A stretch of DNA of 64,000 nt. It comes from Streptomyces aurantiacus JA 4570 (GTDB lineage: Bacteria > Actinomycetota > Actinomycetes > Streptomycetales > Streptomycetaceae). Positions 56,358-64,000 of this stretch are shown here, piece after piece. The notes under the pieces are model-generated. The model was not told where the DNA came from. It searched no databases and saw only the letters and a list, made by a program, of their open reading frames with translations. A program made the translations under genes and the position numbers. Location: the NCBI RefSeq assembly GCF_000414115.1, contig NZ_AOPZ01000017.1, positions 1-64,000 on the forward strand, written 5' to 3'. Numbering within the stretch: the stretch's first letter is position 1; each line of letters starts with the position of its first letter.

Positions 56358-57011
56358 ATGGTGTCCACCGACAGATTTCTGGCCTTCGCGGCGATGTCGG
56401 CGCTGGTGATCGTGATCCCGGGGCCGAGCGTCCTGTTCGTGATAGGCCGCGCCCTCGCGCACGGCCGCCGCACCGCCGTGGCGACGGCCCTGGGCAACGT
56501 CGCGGGCTCGTACCTGATGATCGTGGCGGTCGCCTTCGGCCTCGGCTCGCTGGTCGAGCGTTCGGCGGCGGTGTTCATGGCGGTGAAGCTGGCGGGCGCG
56601 GCGTATCTGGTGTTCCTGGGGGCGCAGGCGTTCCGGCACCGCAAGGAGATGAAGGCGGAGGCGATCCGCGCGGCGGGGTCCGGAGCGAAGTCCGCGCGCG
56701 GCGACGCCCGCACCGTCCTGGACGGCGTCCTCGTGGGCCTGACCAACCCGAAGGGCATCGTGTTCGCGGCGGCGGTCCTTCCGCAGTTCGTCGACCACTC
56801 GGCGGGCCACGTCCCCCTCCAGATGCTGCTGCTCGGCCTCGTACCGATCAGCATCGGCCTGGTCACGGACACCCTGTGGGGCCTCACCGCGTCCGCGGCG
56901 CGCACCTGGTTCGCCCGCTCGGACCGCAGGCTCGCGCTGATCGGCGGGGCGGGCGGGTGCACGATGATCGGGCTCGGGGTGACGGTGGCGGCGACGGGCC
57001 GCGCGGACTGA
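56358..57011 (+). CDS. LysE-family exporter
   Basis: A 217-residue membrane protein with six hydrophobic segments and the LysE/RhtB signature VIVIPGPSVLFVIGRALAHGRR at the N-terminus, LGNVAGSYLMIVAVAFGL, LAGAAYLVFLGAQAFR and GVLVGLTNPKGIVFAAAVLPQFV. The family exports amino acids or their derivatives. ATG 56358 is preferred, as it gives the usual MVSTDRFLAF start after GGGGTGGG; ATG 56340 is the alternative. Confidence 0.9.
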   Translation: MVSTDRFLAFAAMSALVIVIPGPSVLFVIGRALAHGRRTAVATALGNVAGSYLMIVAVAFGLGSLVERSAAVFMAVKLAGAAYLVFLGAQAFRHRKEMKAEAIRAAGSGAKSARGDARTVLDGVLVGLTNPKGIVFAAAVLPQFVDHSAGHVPLQMLLLGLVPISIGLVTDTLWGLTASAARTWFARSDRRLALIGGAGGCTMIGLGVTVAATGRAD

Positions 57012-57026
57012 GCCCTGGCGGCCTGC

Positions 57027-58184
57027 CTACGCGTCGACGACCGCGCCGAACCCGACGTCGTACGAAGCCGCGTCGGCCGCGAGCAGCCGCACCGTGCGCT
57101 CCGCCTCCGCGGCGACCGCCTCGCGCCGCGCCTTCGTCAGCGTCCCGAACGGCTCCACGGTGAGCCGCGCCGCGCCGTCCTTGGCCTCCTCCAGGCGCCA
57201 GACCCCGGCGAGGAAACCGTCGACGAGGAAGACGCAGAAGGGCTGGTTCCCCTTCCAGGTACGGGACTTGTACGCGTCGGGCACCACGCGGGTACGGTCG
57301 GCGTGGGACAGCAGGAGGTTGTCGTACTCGGGCAGGAACCGGGGCGGAGCCGGGGTGTCCGGATCGGGGCGGGGAGCGTCGGGCAGGTCGAAGAGCTCGA
57401 CGCCGTGCTCGTCGCGGAACGTACACAGCCGGGGCCGCAGCCGCTCGAAGGCGCCGCGCAGGCGGGTCAGACCGGCCCAGGTGTGCATGTCCTTGACGGA
57501 GGCGGGCCCGAAGGCGGCGAGGTAGCGCAGGACGGTGTCGTCGAGGGCGTCGGGCCCACCTGGCGTGGAGGCTTCGGCGAGGGGGCGGCCGAGCCAGTGC
57601 TCGGCGGTGGTGAGGGCGACCTGGCCGCTCTGCCGCCACAGGCCGCGCGGGGTGACCTGGACCAGCGGGAGCCGGGCGCGGGCGGCGATGCCGAGGGACT
57701 GCGGGTCGGCGTCCGGCCAGTGCCGCAGGAGTTCGGCGCGGAGCTGGGCGAGGGTGCGGGGCTCCTCCTCGACGTACGCCCGCGCGAGCGCGGTGAGCCG
57801 GTCCAGGTCCACGCCCGTGAGGCCGCCCCGGAACATCCGCAGCTCACGGTCGATGGCGGGCTGCGCCAGCGGCCGCAGCGTGAGCATGTCGTCGGCGGTG
57901 AGGGTGTGGACGGTGGACCGCATGGTGACGGCACGGACCGCGGCGCGCTCGCTCATCAGCCGCGACAGCTCCATCGGGTCGAACCCCGCGAGACGCGCGG
58001 CGAGCGCGTAGTACGGGGGCTTCACGTTCTGCGCCTGCAGCCCGACGAGGTGGGTGAGGGCGGCTTCGGCGGACATCTCGGCGCGGCGCAGGAGGAGCTG
58101 GCGGGCGAGGGTGGCGCGGTTGAGGGCGCGGGGGGTGAGGGTCGCCGCGGCGGACGTCTTCGCACTCGACGGGGTCTTCGTCAT
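57027..58184 (-). CDS. Winged-helix DNA-binding protein of the AlkZ/HTH_42 family
   Basis: A 385-residue protein of the HTH_42 superfamily that includes AlkZ and YcaQ DNA glycosylases. The N-terminus shows ALNRATLARQLLLRR and LVGLQAQNVKPPYYALAARL; the Gln-Ala-Gln there matches the QxQ catalytic motif of AlkZ-type enzymes. RSTVHTLTADD and the C-terminal LLPEYDNLLLSHADRTRV-like segment (FLPEYDNLLLSHADRTRV) and FLVDGFLAGVWRLE are typical. AlkZ removes bulky or crosslinked purine adducts; many homologues in Streptomyces have unknown targets. ATG 58184. Convergent with LysE. Confidence 0.85.
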   Translation of the reverse strand: MTKTPSSAKTSAAATLTPRALNRATLARQLLLRRAEMSAEAALTHLVGLQAQNVKPPYYALAARLAGFDPMELSRLMSERAAVRAVTMRSTVHTLTADDMLTLRPLAQPAIDRELRMFRGGLTGVDLDRLTALARAYVEEEPRTLAQLRAELLRHWPDADPQSLGIAARARLPLVQVTPRGLWRQSGQVALTTAEHWLGRPLAEASTPGGPDALDDTVLRYLAAFGPASVKDMHTWAGLTRLRGAFERLRPRLCTFRDEHGVELFDLPDAPRPDPDTPAPPRFLPEYDNLLLSHADRTRVVPDAYKSRTWKGNQPFCVFLVDGFLAGVWRLEEAKDGAARLTVEPFGTLTKARREAVAAEAERTVRLLAADAASYDVGFGAVVDA

Positions 58185-58360
58185 GCCCCGCACGCTAGCG
58201 CCGCTTGCGGACACATACGGTCCGCGATAGCCCCGCCCGCCGCGGTCGCGCCCACGTAATCTGCCGCATATATCCTGCTCCGGGGCCGCAGGGCCGAGCG
58301 AACCGGGCGGACCGCGCGGGCCCGTACGAAGCCGACCGACCAATCACGGAAGGGCTGCCG

Positions 58361-59527
58361 GTGACTCCGGAGCGACGAGCACACCGCCCACAGCAGACGC
58401 GCAAGCACTCCTGGCGGCGGGCGTCCTCCCAACCCGCGACGGCCGACCGGCCGCCGGCCGACGCGCCGCAGCCCCACGCCGAGCAGACCCCCGCCCCCGC
58501 GAGCGCCCCGAGCGTGGTCCAGGCGGCGCTGTACCGCGACGGCGTGCGCGTCTCCTCCCCCACCTCGCTCGCCGCCACCTTCCGGGAGTTGCGCGCGCAG
58601 CCCGACGGCATGGCGTGGATCGGCCTGGCCCGCCCGACGGAGGCGGAACTGCTGTCCCTGGCGGCCGAGTTCGACCTGCACGAGCTGGCGGTCGAGGACG
58701 CGATGGAGGCCCACCAGCGCCCCAAGCTGGAGCGGTACGGCGAGACGCTGTTCGTCGTCCTGCGCGCGGCCCGCTACCTGGACGCCCCGGAGGAGGTCGA
58801 CTTCGGCGAGCTGCACGTGTTCGTCGGCGCCGATTTCGTCATCACGGTGCGCCACGGCGCGGCCCCCGACCTGTCGGCGGTGCGCCGCCGCATGGAGGAG
58901 GACCCGGAACTGCTGCGGCTCGGCCCGGAGGCTGTCCTGTACGCCATCCTGGACGCGGTCGTCGACGGCTACGCCCCCGTCGTGTCCGGCGTCCAGAACG
59001 ACATCGACGAGATCGAGACCGAGGTCTTCAGCGGCGACCCCGAGGTGTCGCGCCGCATCTACGAACTCTCCCGCGAGATGGTCGAGTTCCAGCGCGCGAC
59101 CCGCCCCCTGGTGAGCATGCTGCACGGCCTGATGGCGGGCTTCGCGAAGTACCGCACGGACGAGGAACTCCAGCGCTACCTCCGCGACGTGGCCGACCAC
59201 GTCACCCACACCAGCGAACGCGTCGACGGCTTCCGCCAGGCCCTCACCGACATCCTCACCGTCAACGCCACGCTGGTGACGCAGCAACAGAACGCGGAGA
59301 TGCGGGCGCTGGCGGAGGCGGGCTTCGAACAGAACGAGGAGATCAAGAAGATCTCTTCTTGGGCGGCCATCCTGTTTGCTCCCACGTTGGTGGGAACGAT
59401 CTACGGGATGAACTTCGAGACGATGCCCGAGCTGAAGTGGGCAGCCGGGTATCCGTTCGCGATCCTGCTGATGGCTGTGGTGTGCGTGAGTCTGTACTTC
59501 ATCTTCAAGCGGAGGGACTGGCTGTAG
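58361..59527 (+). CDS. corA: CorA-family magnesium/cobalt transporter
   Basis: A 388-residue CorA protein. A basic, disordered N-terminus (about 1-55) precedes the cytoplasmic funnel domain (LHELAVEDAMEAHQRPKLERYG, LHVFVGADFVITVRHG) and the long stalk helix, then two C-terminal membrane helices with the selectivity motif YGMNFETMPE. GTG 58361 after GGAAGGG is preferred. It pentamerises to form a Mg2+/Co2+ channel in the membrane. It marks the last core gene before the lower-GC region. Confidence 0.95.
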   Translation: MTPERRAHRPQQTRKHSWRRASSQPATADRPPADAPQPHAEQTPAPASAPSVVQAALYRDGVRVSSPTSLAATFRELRAQPDGMAWIGLARPTEAELLSLAAEFDLHELAVEDAMEAHQRPKLERYGETLFVVLRAARYLDAPEEVDFGELHVFVGADFVITVRHGAAPDLSAVRRRMEEDPELLRLGPEAVLYAILDAVVDGYAPVVSGVQNDIDEIETEVFSGDPEVSRRIYELSREMVEFQRATRPLVSMLHGLMAGFAKYRTDEELQRYLRDVADHVTHTSERVDGFRQALTDILTVNATLVTQQQNAEMRALAEAGFEQNEEIKKISSWAAILFAPTLVGTIYGMNFETMPELKWAAGYPFAILLMAVVCVSLYFIFKRRDWL

Positions 59528-59593
59528 ATAGCAGGCCGCACCGACCACTGAAGTTCACAGGAGCGAACAGTCCTTGGAGTTCGTTTCGACGCC

Positions 59594-59615
59594 CTGGGGA
59601 GAATCTGGGGAGAAT
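59594..59615 (+). repeat. 11-bp tandem repeat at the left edge of the lower-GC region
   Basis: CTGGGGAGAAT is repeated twice without a gap in the 227-nt gap after corA. In one plus-strand frame it reads WGESGEN, which resembles tails I recall from some Streptomyces integrases; it may be a scar of an older integration. No gene is supported in 59528-59754. Confidence 0.45.
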
Positions 59616-59754
59616 GCGCAGCGCCGGGGAGTGGGTCGCCTCCTGCGTTCACCGCTGACCGTCAACTCCTTGCACCATGGGACAGCACCGACTTACGACC
59701 CCATTTCGTCACAGAGCATGCAAGCGAGGCCGTTCAAGTGTGTGAGCCATGCCG

Positions 59755-60807
59755 TTACGACGCATTGCTGAGCCGCAGGCTGCGGACGACGTATGTCATG
59801 TGCTGGGCCGCACCGACCCACAGCCAAGTGCCGAAGTTCCCGGTTCCCCCGAGCCCCTGCGCGCAGTCTCGTATCCACGCCTCACCCGCGCTAGCGCCCG
59901 GCGAACGGAAGCCGGGCGTCTCAAACAACCCTCGTGCCATCGCTCGGTTGTGTGCTGTGCGATCCACGCCACGCGCCAGCATCTTCGCGACGACGTAGGA
60001 CTGTTCGGTGGTGTAGCGCAGGAGCCCCCATGGCGGGCCGCCCTTGCCAGCGCTCGCCACGCGAGCAAGGTCGCTGGCGGGCTGAATCCCATAGTCACCG
60101 TAGGTCAGCAGGGGACTATAGGACCGGCCGCTGTCTGTGGCTTCGCACCACGCGGTCCATTCCACACGCGGTGCGTCGTGCAAGCCCTGGGTCAGCATGT
60201 CGGCGGTTACCGATGGCATCCCCCCACCGATCACCGCGACGGTCCGCCAGGGCGCTAGTGGTACCAGGGCGTCCAGGGCCTTCAACGCTTCCTTGCCCGC
60301 CTCAGGCCGGTCAGAGAGAACTCGGGCGAGATCAAGGAGCAGGTCCACTTCCACTGCGAGATCCGCCTGTGCCAGCAGGTCGCGTACGTCCCCTGTGACA
60401 TCGGCGTCCCACTGCTCTTCCATCCGCACCCGGACGCCGAGCCCATCACCGGAGCGTCGGGCCGTCTCCCAGGCCCACACCTGCTGCTGCCGGGCGCGCT
60501 CCGGCCCGGTCACCGGCCGCAGCGGGGCCTCAGCGACTACTCGCTGCAAGAGCAGTGCGAGCACGGAACGTTGGGAATCCTCCGCGAACGGGGCGTCCAG
60601 CCAGGCGGGGTGGTAGCGCTGGACCTTGGTCACCACACGCAGGTCGCCCCGGAACGCGGCGCCGAGTTCGGAAGGCCCAAGGCCAGTGCGTAGCGGAAGG
60701 TTCCACAAAGGCACCACGTCCCGCTGGATGTCCGGACTCAGGCGGCGATATGCACCCGCTGCATGAGGCCGGGCTGGAAGCATGGGTACGTACAGCGGTC
60801 CGGGCAT
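59755..60807 (-). CDS. Beta family protein (phage T4 beta-protein-like)
   Basis: A 350-residue protein matching, from memory, the Beta_protein family named after a phage T4 protein: LYVPMLPARPHAAGAYRRLSPD, VVPLWNLPLRTG, DAPFAEDSQRSV, EWTAWCEATDSGRSYSPLLTYGDYGIQP in parts, GLLRYTTEQSYVVAKM and the C-terminal GTWLWVGAAQHMTYV. ATG 60807 is chosen because AGGGGGAAG lies six bases upstream. The family is common in mobile elements of actinobacteria and has no set function. Base composition is clearly lower in GC than the core genes to the left. Confidence 0.75.
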   Translation of the reverse strand: MPGPLYVPMLPARPHAAGAYRRLSPDIQRDVVPLWNLPLRTGLGPSELGAAFRGDLRVVTKVQRYHPAWLDAPFAEDSQRSVLALLLQRVVAEAPLRPVTGPERARQQQVWAWETARRSGDGLGVRVRMEEQWDADVTGDVRDLLAQADLAVEVDLLLDLARVLSDRPEAGKEALKALDALVPLAPWRTVAVIGGGMPSVTADMLTQGLHDAPRVEWTAWCEATDSGRSYSPLLTYGDYGIQPASDLARVASAGKGGPPWGLLRYTTEQSYVVAKMLARGVDRTAHNRAMARGLFETPGFRSPGASAGEAWIRDCAQGLGGTGNFGTWLWVGAAQHMTYVVRSLRLSNAS

Positions 60808-61115
60808 GACGGCTTCCCCCTCTGCGCCGTTCACTCCTCTTCCCTAGTTGCCAGGGTGAGCGGCCCAAATACTCCAGGTAAAGAGGGTGTTGCCAGCCAA
60901 AATGGCCTGCATAGACCATGCAACGCGGCATACGACCTCAGCAGGACACTCGAACCACGCTTATGTCCAGTAGCAGTCGTTGTGCCGGACAACAGCGGGG
61001 CAGGCCGTAGCCGCGAGCGGTGGCTGGGGCAGCAGCAGTGGGCCCTCAAGAAACGACGTACTCACTACGGAGTTTCACGGGTCGACGCATGCGGCCGCGG
61101 CCCGGCACAACACAA
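60808..61115. other. Gene-free stretch between beta protein and integrase
   Basis: No supported gene, tRNA or repeat. If the integrase follows the usual order with its 3' end next to the attachment site, the left attachment site would lie in or left of this stretch, but without the right border it cannot be located. Confidence 0.4.
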
Positions 61116-61147
61116 ACGGGTGGCACAGCGCGTGCTGTGCCACCCGT
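61116..61147 (-). terminator. Integrase terminator
   Basis: ACGGGTGGCACAGC and its exact complement form a 14-bp stem with a 4-nt loop, three bases after the integrase stop. Confidence 0.85.
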
Positions 61148-61150
61148 TCT

Positions 61151-62388
61151 TCAGGCCACGACCCGGCTCTCAGGGACGTACGCGGGGATCGAACCAAGCA
61201 GCGCGTGGACCGCAGCACGCCCCTTCCCACCGGCCTCCGGCGTGAAGTGCGCGTAGTGGTCGAGCGTGATCGTCGGGCTGGAGTGGCCGAGCCATCGGGC
61301 CAACGTGACGACGGACTCACCCGCTTCGAGGATGACCGAGGCGAAGGTGTGTCGGAGGACGTGAAAGCCATCCTTGCGGGATGCCTTCCAGCGCTGCCCC
61401 TTCTCCCGCATCGGGATGACCCCGGCCGCAGCGAGGGCGGGCTTCCAGACCTCGTCGTGGCCCGCAGTGCGTTGCCGTACGTCGTCGTCAGGGCGAGCGG
61501 GAACATCCGCTTCTCCCGCTCCGGCTCGGGCCCGCCCCATGGCAGTTCGACCTCGACGGCCGGGTACTGCAAGAAGTGCGCTGCCAGCTCGGCCGCGACC
61601 GACCCCGGCATGTCGACGATGCGCGTCTTCCCGCCCTTGGGCAGCGCGAAGTACAAGCGTCCGTTGAGCAGTTGGACCTGTCTGCGCACGCGGATGATCC
61701 CGCGCTGGAAGTCGACGTCCTCCGGTGAGAAGCCGAAGACCTCTCCCTGCCGCAGCCCGCAACCAAGGGCGACCACGACCGCGATGCGGTAGCGCGCCTT
61801 GATCGCGTCCCGCATACGCTGCGCGGTCTCCAGCGGCCACGCCTCCCGCTGGTCCTCCGGCACCTTCGGCCAGTGCACCGACTTGGCGCGCATCGGATTG
61901 CGTACGAGGCGCTTGTCGTCGATGGCCGTCTCGAAGATGTTCGAGAGGGTCGTCAGGATCTGGCGGGTGTAGCGCGGCGCGCATTCGCCTTCGAGCGTGG
62001 CGATGTAGCCACGCAGGACGGTCGCCGAGATGTCCCTCAGGCCCACCGTGCCGAGGTGCGGAAGGATGTGGAGGCGGAAGCGGGCGTCGACGCGCTTGAT
62101 CGTGCCAGGGGCGCCCCGCACGCCCTCCTTCCAGAAGCGGGTGACGTAGTCGGCCAGCGTGATGGAGCCATCGCGCGGGTCGACGAACTCTCCACGCTCG
62201 CTGTCGGTTCCGGCTCTGCGCAGCCACGCCTTGGCGTCCTCCAACGTGTCGAACGACATGTTCCGTACGCCGGGGATCCCGGCGACGCGGTACCGGGTGC
62301 CCTTCCCGTAGCGGGCGGTGCGCTCCCGCTTGCCGCTGGTGGGGTCCTTCTTCTTGTTGATCCAGCGGTCTTCTATATAGCCGGCCAA
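61151..62388 (-). pseudogene. int: Tyrosine site-specific integrase, frameshifted
   Basis: From TTG 62388 the frame encodes an AP2-like arm domain (RVAGIPGVRNMSFDTLEDAKAWL), a SAM-like core-binding domain (FRLHILPHLGTVGLRDI) and the first catalytic Arg in ALGCGLRQGEVFGFSPEDV, up to TTTYGNALRAT. Near 61451-61465 the frame changes; the other frame continues DEVWKPALAAAGVIP, the HxxR box GFHVLRHTFASV and the nucleophile Tyr in LGHSSPTITLDHYAHF, ending at 61151. The catalytic residues are thus split between two frames by a small deletion, so the product would be inactive unless this is a sequencing error. It is preceded by a strong GAGGAAG site. Confidence 0.88.
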
Positions 62389-62434
62389 GTACTTCCTCGG
62401 GGTTGGGGGTGGGGGTGCCGCTACCGCTGGTGCG

Positions 62435-62752
62435 TCAGGCCGTAGCCGAGTGGTCGACCCGACGCTGCGGGGCCGCGCTCACGGGGTCGAGGGCCGGGTT
62501 GGAGCGCGAGTCGGCCAGCTCCTGCTCCCGTATCCAGGCGTCGAGCGCGTCGAGCCGGTACGTCACCCGCCCACGGGCCCCCATCCGGAAGCTCGGTGGC
62601 CCCTGCCGCCGGTGCCGCCAGACGTAGAGCGTGCGCGGCGAGATACCGAGATAAGCCGCCGCTTCCTGCACGCCAAGAAATGCCCGTCCTATGGCGGAGG
62701 CATTCGGAAGCGCGGAGTAACGACGCTGGGAAAGCGGGGCGACTTCAGACAA
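62435..62752 (-). CDS. xis: Excisionase-like helix-turn-helix protein
   Basis: A 105-residue protein with a MerR-like HTH of the excisionase family: FLGVQEAAAYLGISPRTLYVWRHRRQGPPSFRMGARGRVTYRLDALDAWI in adjoining motifs (about 25-75). It precedes the integrase on the same strand with a 46-nt gap, the standard xis-int order of actinobacterial integrative elements. TTG 62752 gives the longest form; an internal start closer to the HTH is possible. Confidence 0.85.
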   Translation of the reverse strand: MSEVAPLSQRRYSALPNASAIGRAFLGVQEAAAYLGISPRTLYVWRHRRQGPPSFRMGARGRVTYRLDALDAWIREQELADSRSNPALDPVSAAPQRRVDHSATA

Positions 62753-62929
62753 GAAGGGGTCCTTCGGCTAGGAATTTGGATTCACGAGCGCCCCGTCACG
62801 ACGATTGGCTCCATGCCGTGGCGGCAATTCCTCGGCAGGACCCTTTTCCACTGGCCGCAGGACCTGCTGCGCAAGGCTCTGCGCGACGGATGGAGACGGG
62901 ACCGCCTCGGGAGACTCAATAGTCCGGAG

Positions 62930-62956
62930 GATCCCCGGTTTTGCTAACCGGGGATC
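62930..62956. promoter_or_regulatory. Palindromic operator between XRE repressor and xis
   Basis: GATCCCCGGTT-TTGCT-AACCGGGGATC is a perfect inverted repeat with 11-bp arms, just after the XRE gene and upstream of xis-int. One arm recurs upstream of the XRE gene at 63332. It may be both a terminator and the repressor's site. The rest of 62753-62961 contains nothing else I can name. Confidence 0.65.
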
Positions 62957-62961
62957 GTCGG

Positions 62962-63246
62962 CTATGTTGCGCCCTCGCTGAGCGGGGCCAGCGGCTGAGC
63001 GCGACAGCCGAGCAACGCGTGCGGGGCGACATCAAGGGCCATGGCGATGGCTACGAGATCGTCGATGTCGCAGCGCCGGACCCTGCGTTCGATGCGGGAG
63101 ACAGCAGTGAAGGTCATGGGGCGCCCAAGCGCGGTGACGCGACTGGCGAGCTGGCGCTGGGAATAGCCGAGTGCGGTGCGAGTGGACTCGATGGCGCGGG
63201 CAACGGCCTGTCCTGCGGGCCCGATTCGGAGAGGACGTGGAGGCAT
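62962..63246 (-). CDS. XRE-family repressor of the element
   Basis: A 94-residue single-domain XRE protein: AVARAIESTRTALGYSQRQLASRVTALG, MTFTAVSRIERRVRRCDIDDLVAIAMALDVAPHALL in adjoining motifs. It lies upstream of xis-int on the same strand, in the place of a KorSA-like repressor. The 11-bp palindrome arm found on both sides of the gene is a plausible target, giving control of itself and of xis-int. Confidence 0.85.
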   Translation of the reverse strand: MPPRPLRIGPAGQAVARAIESTRTALGYSQRQLASRVTALGRPMTFTAVSRIERRVRRCDIDDLVAIAMALDVAPHALLGCRAQPLAPLSEGAT

Positions 63247-63331
63247 GGTCGTGTTGCAGCTTCCGCACGCCGCCTCAGGGAAGCGCTATTCGTCTGCTGT
63301 GAGCGATGCGCTGTACGACGGCGATTTCGGC

Positions 63332-63342
63332 AACCGGGGATC
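63332..63342. promoter_or_regulatory. Half-site of the XRE operator
   Basis: AACCGGGGATC matches one arm of the palindrome at 62930-62956 and lies about 90 bp upstream of the XRE start. Confidence 0.5.
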
Positions 63343-63501
63343 TGGGCCTACTGCATTCGCGGCCCATCAGGAAGTTGTACTGAGTTCATGAGTTAACTCT
63401 GAAGTTTTGGGCTGTAGGTGTGGCTGTGTCGCCCACGCATCAGCGCACCATCCCCTGCCCGAATCCCCCCGCCCCCGATTCACGAAAGGTGGTCGATCTA
63501 C

Positions 63502-63812
63502 ATCGCCCGTATCCGCACCACCAAGCCCGAGGCGTTCGCATCCGAGTCCCTGGCAGCAGTCCCCTCTCCGCCGAGCGGACCTTCTTCGGACTGCTCACCC
63601 AGGCCGACGACCACTGCCGGTACCGCGACCAGGCAGCCGTCATCACCGGCCGGCTGTGGTCCCTGCGCCCCGAGCACGGGCCCATGGGCGTCGAGGACGA
63701 CCTCAACCAGCTCCACACCGCTGGCCTGATCTGCCGCTACAAGAGTGCGGACGGGAAGCGGTACCTGCACATCGTCACCTGCCCTGCGTCCTTGCTGCCA
63801 GCCCCGCTGTAA
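63502..63812 (+). pseudogene. Truncated, frameshifted element-borne gene
   Basis: The text ARIRTTKPEAFASESLAAVP followed in another frame by LSAERTFFGLLTQADDH, AAVITGRLWSLRPEHGPMG and GLICRYKSADGKRYLHIVT is the start of a protein I recall from many Streptomyces prophages and integrative elements. Here the initiator reads ATC at 63502 instead of ATG, one base is missing at about 63560 (CCCCTCTCC), and the protein stops soon after HIVT, where homologues continue. It is therefore decayed. Function of the family unknown. Confidence 0.65.
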
Positions 63813-63944
63813 CTGCAGGAGCGGGCGCACCGACTGACGGTTGTGCTGCCGCGCGACACGCGCCTCGTAGACAGAGACGACGAGCGAGGCAACCGCGATC
63901 ACGACCGCACATATGGCCACGACGGTTTCTGTGCCTACTCGCAT
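63807..63944 (-). pseudogene. N-terminal fragment of a membrane protein gene
   Basis: The frame from 63944 encodes RVGTETVVAICAVVIAVASL and VVSVYEARVARQHNRQSVRP, a single membrane helix followed by a basic region, as in a small membrane protein family I recall from actinobacterial mobile elements. After LLQLQ the frame runs antisense through the gene at 63502 and loses similarity. The fragment ends where the plus-strand fragment ends, which suggests a deletion fused two converging genes. Confidence 0.5.
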
Positions 63945-64000
63945 CCGACCCTCCGGTCGAAGCACCCGCTCGGGCAGTAGCGGCTGACTGTGCCCCAGGT

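Noticed and set aside
60930..60965. A GGTTCGAGT T-loop-like string on the minus strand that could mark a tRNA attachment site
   Set aside because: The flanking bases do not pair into a T-stem and no acceptor, D or anticodon arm can be built, so it is not a tRNA.

Overview
The base composition (very GC rich, strong third-position G/C), frequent GTG and TTG starts and gene families such as DUF397/DUF5753 pairs, LLM F420-type oxidoreductases and secreted chitosanase point to a Streptomyces chromosome. Short intergenic repeats containing CGCGGCGGAGCCGCA, which I remember from other Streptomyces genomes, occur here in three places. I saw no rRNA, tRNA or CRISPR array.

Layout. 1-9.4 kb: the end of a MocR-like aminotransferase, a small conserved protein, a MobA/MocA-like nucleotidyltransferase, malate synthase aceB, a HipA-like kinase, a membrane von Willebrand A (VWA) pair, and an HxlR regulator divergent from an aminotransferase. 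9.4-13.2 kb: a C39-like cysteine peptidase, an FAD monooxygenase and a fused glycine/sarcosine/dimethylglycine methyltransferase for making the osmolyte glycine betaine. 13.3-23.7 kb: housekeeping and signalling genes, including an anti-sigma ATPase / XRE-DUF5753 / DUF397 set and a membrane-anchored nSTAND ATPase with 14 WD40 repeats. 23.8-25.7 kb: a Cmx/CmlR-like exporter and its TetR regulator with matching operators. 25.7-33 kb: a secreted glycosidase island (GH29 fucosidase, lipoprotein, GH89 N-acetylglucosaminidase, DUF4360 protein, GH46 chitosanase). 33.2-36.2 kb: an HTH / NB-ARC / TPR STAND protein behind a dense array of CGGAC repeats.

36.3-50.9 kb is the functional centre: a purine to urate to glyoxylate catabolic region. 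It holds two NCS2 purine permeases (one broken), 8-oxoguanine deaminase, uricase, HIU hydrolase and OHCU decarboxylase, a small YheO/DauR-like regulator, then hydroxypyruvate isomerase, tartronate semialdehyde reductase, catalase and glyoxylate carboligase. Malate synthase (2.6 kb) supplies the second glyoxylate exit. Two palindromes join the parts. TTCC(A/G)C-N5-(G/A)GGAA sites lie at aceB, hyi and gcl, as nearly identical tandem pairs at hyi and gcl. TCAACA-N3-TGTTGA lies on the -35 element of the uraD operon and of catalase, with a degenerate copy at aceB. aceB therefore carries both. Allantoinase, allantoicase and the IclR/AllR regulator expected for the first motif are not in the window.

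50.9-59.5 kb: a zinc-ribbon protein with an Mrr-nuclease-like C-terminus, two translationally coupled acyl-CoA ligases, a GAF/LuxR regulator, a LysE exporter, an AlkZ-like winged-helix protein and CorA. 59.5-64 kb is lower in GC and is a decaying integrative element: a T4-beta-family protein, a frameshifted tyrosine integrase, an excisionase, an XRE repressor with an 11-bp-arm palindrome, and two truncated genes meeting at a likely deletion junction.
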